Of a stretch of DNA of 64,000 nucleotides, positions 61,062-64,000 are shown one piece after another. The position numbers and the translations under genes were made by a program. The DNA is from Vicinamibacterales bacterium (GTDB lineage: Bacteria > Acidobacteriota > Vicinamibacteria > Vicinamibacterales > UBA2999). Within the stretch, counting starts at the first letter, position 1; each line of letters opens with the position of its first letter. A model generated the notes under the pieces. That model was not told the DNA's origin. It worked only from the letters and a program-made list of their open reading frames with translations, and did no database searches. Location of the stretch: the NCBI GenBank assembly GCA_041394705.1, contig JAWKHS010000008.1, forward strand, positions 62,001 through 126,000, written 5' to 3'.

Positions 61062-64000
61062 ATGCACTCATGGCTTCACCCGTGGCGCCGTGTCGCGGCG
61101 CTCGCCGCAGCGGCCGGCCTCGTCGCCGTCGTGCACGCGTCCGAGCCCGGGGTCGACGACCCGGCCGCGGGCGTCACGCGCATGCTGCGCATGCCGACGG
61201 TGAGCGCGTCGCACATCGCGTTCGCCTACGCGGGCAACATCTGGATCGTGCCGCGCGCGGGCGGCATGGCCCGGCGGGTCACGAGCTTCCAGGGCCAGGC
61301 GACGAACCCGCAGCTGTCGCCGGATGGCCGCCAGCTCGCCTTCAGCGCCGACTACGCCGGCAACCCTGACGTGTACGTCGTGCCCGTCGACGGCGGTGAG
61401 CCGACGCGCCTCACGTGGCACCCGGGCGCGGACGTCGTGCAGGGCTGGTCGCCGGACGGCGCACGAGTCCTCTTCACGTCGGCCAGGGCCACGGCCGCGC
61501 CGAACGCGACGACCCGGTTCTGGACCGTCGCCGTGGCCGGAGGGCCGCCGGCGCCGCTGCCGCTGCCACGCGGCTACCAGGGCAAGTTCTCGCCCGATGG
61601 GCGGTCGATCGCCTACCGCATGAACAGCTCGTGGGACGAGGAGCGCCGCAACTACCGCGGCGGCCAGAACAAGGCGATCTGGATCGCCGACCTCTCGACC
61701 TGGGACGTCGTCACGCCCCCGTGGTCGGGCTCGAAGGAGATCGACCCGGTGTGGCTGGACGACACCGTGTACTTCCTGTCCGACCGCGACGGGGTCTCGA
61801 ACGTGTGGTCGTACGCGCCGGCCACGAAGGCGCTCGCGCAGGTGACGCGGTTCACCGACTTCGACGTGAAGACGCTCGGCAGCGGCGGCGGCGCCCTGGT
61901 CTTCGAACAGGCCGGCTACGTCCACCTGCTGGATCCGAAAACCGGCAAGCCCGCCGTCGTGCCCATCACGGTGGCTGGCGACTTCCCGTGGATGATGCCG
62001 CACTGGGAGGACGTCACCGGCAGGATGACCAACCTCGACCTGTCGCCCACCGGCAAGCGCGTCCTGGTCGAGGCCCGGGGCGAGATCTTCACCATTCCAG
62101 CCGAGAAGGGCGACATCCGGAACCTCACGCGGACGAGCGGCGCCGCCGAGCGCGAGCCGGCCTGGTCGCCCGACGGGCGCTTCGTCAGCTACTTCAGCGA
62201 CGCCAGCGGGGAGTACCGCCTCGTCATCGAGCCGCAGGACGGCATCGCCCCCGCACGCGAGATCGCGCTGGCGGCACCGACGCGCTACTACTCGCCCGTG
62301 TGGTCGCCCGACAGCCGGAAGCTGCTCTACTCCGACACGAACCTGAACGTCTGGGTGCTGGACGTCGCCACCGGCGCGGCCAAGATCGTGGGCCGCGATC
62401 CGTGGATGGTGCCCTCGCGCACGCTGGCGCCGTCGTGGAGCCCCGACAGCCGCTGGGTCGCCTTCGCCGCGCGCCTCGACACGCTCTACCGCGCCATCGT
62501 CGTCGCGAACGTCGAGACGGGCGAGCAGCGCCAGATCACGGACGGCCTGGCGGATGCGACCTACCCCGTGTGGGACGCGAGCGGCCGGTACCTGTGGTTC
62601 CTGGCGTCCACGGACTTCGGCCTCGCGTCGCAGTGGCTCGACATGACGTCCTACGAGCACCTCCAGACGTTCGGCCTCTACGTCGCGCTCCTCCGCAAGG
62701 GCGATCCGAGCCCGCTCCTGCCCGAAAGCGACGAGGACGCCGGCGTCGGCGCCAAGAGCGAGCCGACGCCCCTCACCGCGTCGACGCAGCCGGTCACCAT
62801 CGACTTCGACGGCCTCCAGCAGCGCGTGATCCCGGTGACAGGCGTGCCCGAGCGCCAGTACGCGCGCCTGGCCGCCGGCGCGGCCGGCACGGTCTTCTAC
62901 CTGGAAGCGCCGCCCGTGGCCCAGCGCGGCGGTCCGTCGCCAGCCACGGGCAGCACGCTGCACCGCTATCGCCTGAGCGACCGGCGGGCCGTGACCTTCG
63001 CGCCGAACGTCGCGGCCTTCGCCGTGAGCGCGGACGGGAAGAAGCTCGTGTACCGCCGCCCCTCGGCGCCGTCCAGCGGCGGGAGCGGGCCCTCGGGGCC
63101 CACGCTGCACCTGGTGGCGGCGGACGGCAACGTGCCCGAGAACGGCAGCGGCCGGCTGTCGGTCACCCTCCGCATGGAGCTGGATCCGAAGGCCGAGTTC
63201 CGGCAGATCTTCACTGAGGGCTGGCGCTACCAGCGCGACTACCTGTACGTGCCCAACCAGCACGGGGCCGACTGGCCGCGGATGAAGACGATGTACGGCG
63301 CCCTCCTGCCCTACGTCAGGCACCGCGCGGACCTCACCTATCTCATCGACATGATGGGCGCCGAGATCGCGATCGGCCACTCCTACGTGCGGGGCGGCGA
63401 CCTGCCGGACGTGCCGGCCACGCGGGTGGGCCTGCTCGGCGCGGACACGGCCGTCGAGAACGGCCGCTACCGCATCACGCGCATCTACGACGGCGAGAGC
63501 TGGAATCCCGACCTGCGCGCGCCGCTCGCGGCGCCCGGCGTGGACGTGTCGGTGGGCGACTACCTCCTGGCCGTCAACGGCGTCGAGCTGGCAGGCACCG
63601 ACAACCTGCAGCGGCTCCTCGACGGCACCGTGGACCGCCAGACCGTGCTCACCGTGAACGCCCAGCCCGGCACGACCGGGGCCCGCCAGGTCACGGTCGT
63701 ACCCGTGGCCAACGACCAGGGCCTGCGGACGCGGGCGTGGGTCGAGGGCAACCGGCGCCTGGTCGAGAAGCTCTCGGGCGGCCAGCTGGCCTACGTCTAC
63801 CTGCCGAACACCGGCCAGCCCGGGTATCAGAGCTTCAACCGCTATTACTTCGCGCAGCAGGACAAGGCCGGCGCCGTCATCGATGAGCGCTACAACGGCG
63901 GCGGCTCCGCGGCCGACTACATCGTCGACGTGCTGGGCCGCGATTTCGACGGCTACTTCAACAACGTCGCCGGCGATCGCGTGCCCTTCACGAGCCCGTC
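61062..64000 (+). CDS. Secreted tricorn-type S41 protease, C-terminus cut by window edge
   Basis: About 979 residues visible. Signal peptide (VAALAAAAGLVAVVHASEP), two beta-propeller blocks (QLSPDGRQLAFSADYAGNPD, AWSPDGRFVSYFSDASGEYR, VWSPDSRKLLYSDTNLNVWV), then a core with a PDZ domain near residues 820-890 (VSVGDYLLAVNGVELAGTDN) and the start of the S41 peptidase part (AGAVIDERYNGGGSAADYIV). The catalytic Ser region lies past the window end. It likely degrades peptides outside the cytoplasm. GGAGG at 61052-61056 sets the start. The 220 bases before it hold no gene I can see. Confidence 0.9.
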   Translation, partial: MHSWLHPWRRVAALAAAAGLVAVVHASEPGVDDPAAGVTRMLRMPTVSASHIAFAYAGNIWIVPRAGGMARRVTSFQGQATNPQLSPDGRQLAFSADYAGNPDVYVVPVDGGEPTRLTWHPGADVVQGWSPDGARVLFTSARATAAPNATTRFWTVAVAGGPPAPLPLPRGYQGKFSPDGRSIAYRMNSSWDEERRNYRGGQNKAIWIADLSTWDVVTPPWSGSKEIDPVWLDDTVYFLSDRDGVSNVWSYAPATKALAQVTRFTDFDVKTLGSGGGALVFEQAGYVHLLDPKTGKPAVVPITVAGDFPWMMPHWEDVTGRMTNLDLSPTGKRVLVEARGEIFTIPAEKGDIRNLTRTSGAAEREPAWSPDGRFVSYFSDASGEYRLVIEPQDGIAPAREIALAAPTRYYSPVWSPDSRKLLYSDTNLNVWVLDVATGAAKIVGRDPWMVPSRTLAPSWSPDSRWVAFAARLDTLYRAIVVANVETGEQRQITDGLADATYPVWDASGRYLWFLASTDFGLASQWLDMTSYEHLQTFGLYVALLRKGDPSPLLPESDEDAGVGAKSEPTPLTASTQPVTIDFDGLQQRVIPVTGVPERQYARLAAGAAGTVFYLEAPPVAQRGGPSPATGSTLHRYRLSDRRAVTFAPNVAAFAVSADGKKLVYRRPSAPSSGGSGPSGPTLHLVAADGNVPENGSGRLSVTLRMELDPKAEFRQIFTEGWRYQRDYLYVPNQHGADWPRMKTMYGALLPYVRHRADLTYLIDMMGAEIAIGHSYVRGGDLPDVPATRVGLLGADTAVENGRYRITRIYDGESWNPDLRAPLAAPGVDVSVGDYLLAVNGVELAGTDNLQRLLDGTVDRQTVLTVNAQPGTTGARQVTVVPVANDQGLRTRAWVEGNRRLVEKLSGGQLAYVYLPNTGQPGYQSFNRYYFAQQDKAGAVIDERYNGGGSAADYIVDVLGRDFDGYFNNVAGDRVPFTSP

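Overview
The window is a high-GC (roughly 70%), densely coding bacterial chromosome segment: about 52 genes, no intergenic stretch over 300 bases, and no rRNA, tRNA, IS element, phage gene or CRISPR array that I could see. The gene mix points to Acidobacteriota, probably class Vicinamibacteria. It includes a long MacB/FtsX-type ABC permease of the kind called 'acidobacterial duplicated orphan permease', an ECF sigma factor next to a Ser/Thr kinase with TPR tail, a CadC-like regulator with TPRs, a secreted tricorn-type protease and several FN3 / beta-propeller secreted proteins. This placement is inference from gene content; no marker gene is present to prove it.

Layout. 0-8.8 kb: glycogen phosphorylase (C-terminus cut by the window edge), D-2-hydroxyacid dehydrogenase, a DUF5924/DUF2914-like membrane protein, an exported serine hydrolase, an exported zinc metalloprotease with one frame break, and a stand-alone ABC ATPase. 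8.8-16.3 kb: a membrane glycosyltransferase fused to TPRs, a membrane-bound TIR receptor-like lipoprotein, small exported proteins, an amidase, YbaN and an exported RidA-like protein lacking the usual Arg. 16.3-24.3 kb: a branched-chain aminotransferase followed by a Ser/Thr kinase fused in frame to a soluble transhydrogenase, then RluA, YbjQ, an amidase lipoprotein and a HAMP adenylate cyclase. 24.3-34.8 kb: porin plus cupredoxin, DUF937, HAD hydrolase, ADOP permease, and a CecR/YbhGFSR-like drug-efflux operon with a palindromic operator at its promoter. 34.8-42.5 kb: a TIR + patatin pair, an operon of NamZ, an SRPBCC protein and an FAD oxidoreductase, then Mpo1-like, GT39, a lipoprotein and Ogt. 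42.5-52.6 kb: FN3 protein divergent from an ECF sigma-kinase pair, a small Cys-rich protein, PhoD, a Tat-exported hydrolase, a beta-barrel protein and a CadC-like regulator. 52.7-64 kb: a complete korC-korA-korB operon, a broken beta-propeller/FN3 gene, a gamma-glutamylcyclotransferase-like gene and a tricorn protease cut by the right edge.

The most interesting items are the kinase-transhydrogenase fusion, the transmembrane TIR receptor-like protein, the TIR-patatin two-gene unit (a candidate immune cassette without a recognisable nucleotide cyclase), a 25-bp dyad operator over the efflux promoter, and a recurring TAnnnT box 5-8 nt upstream of start codons that suggests widespread leaderless transcription.
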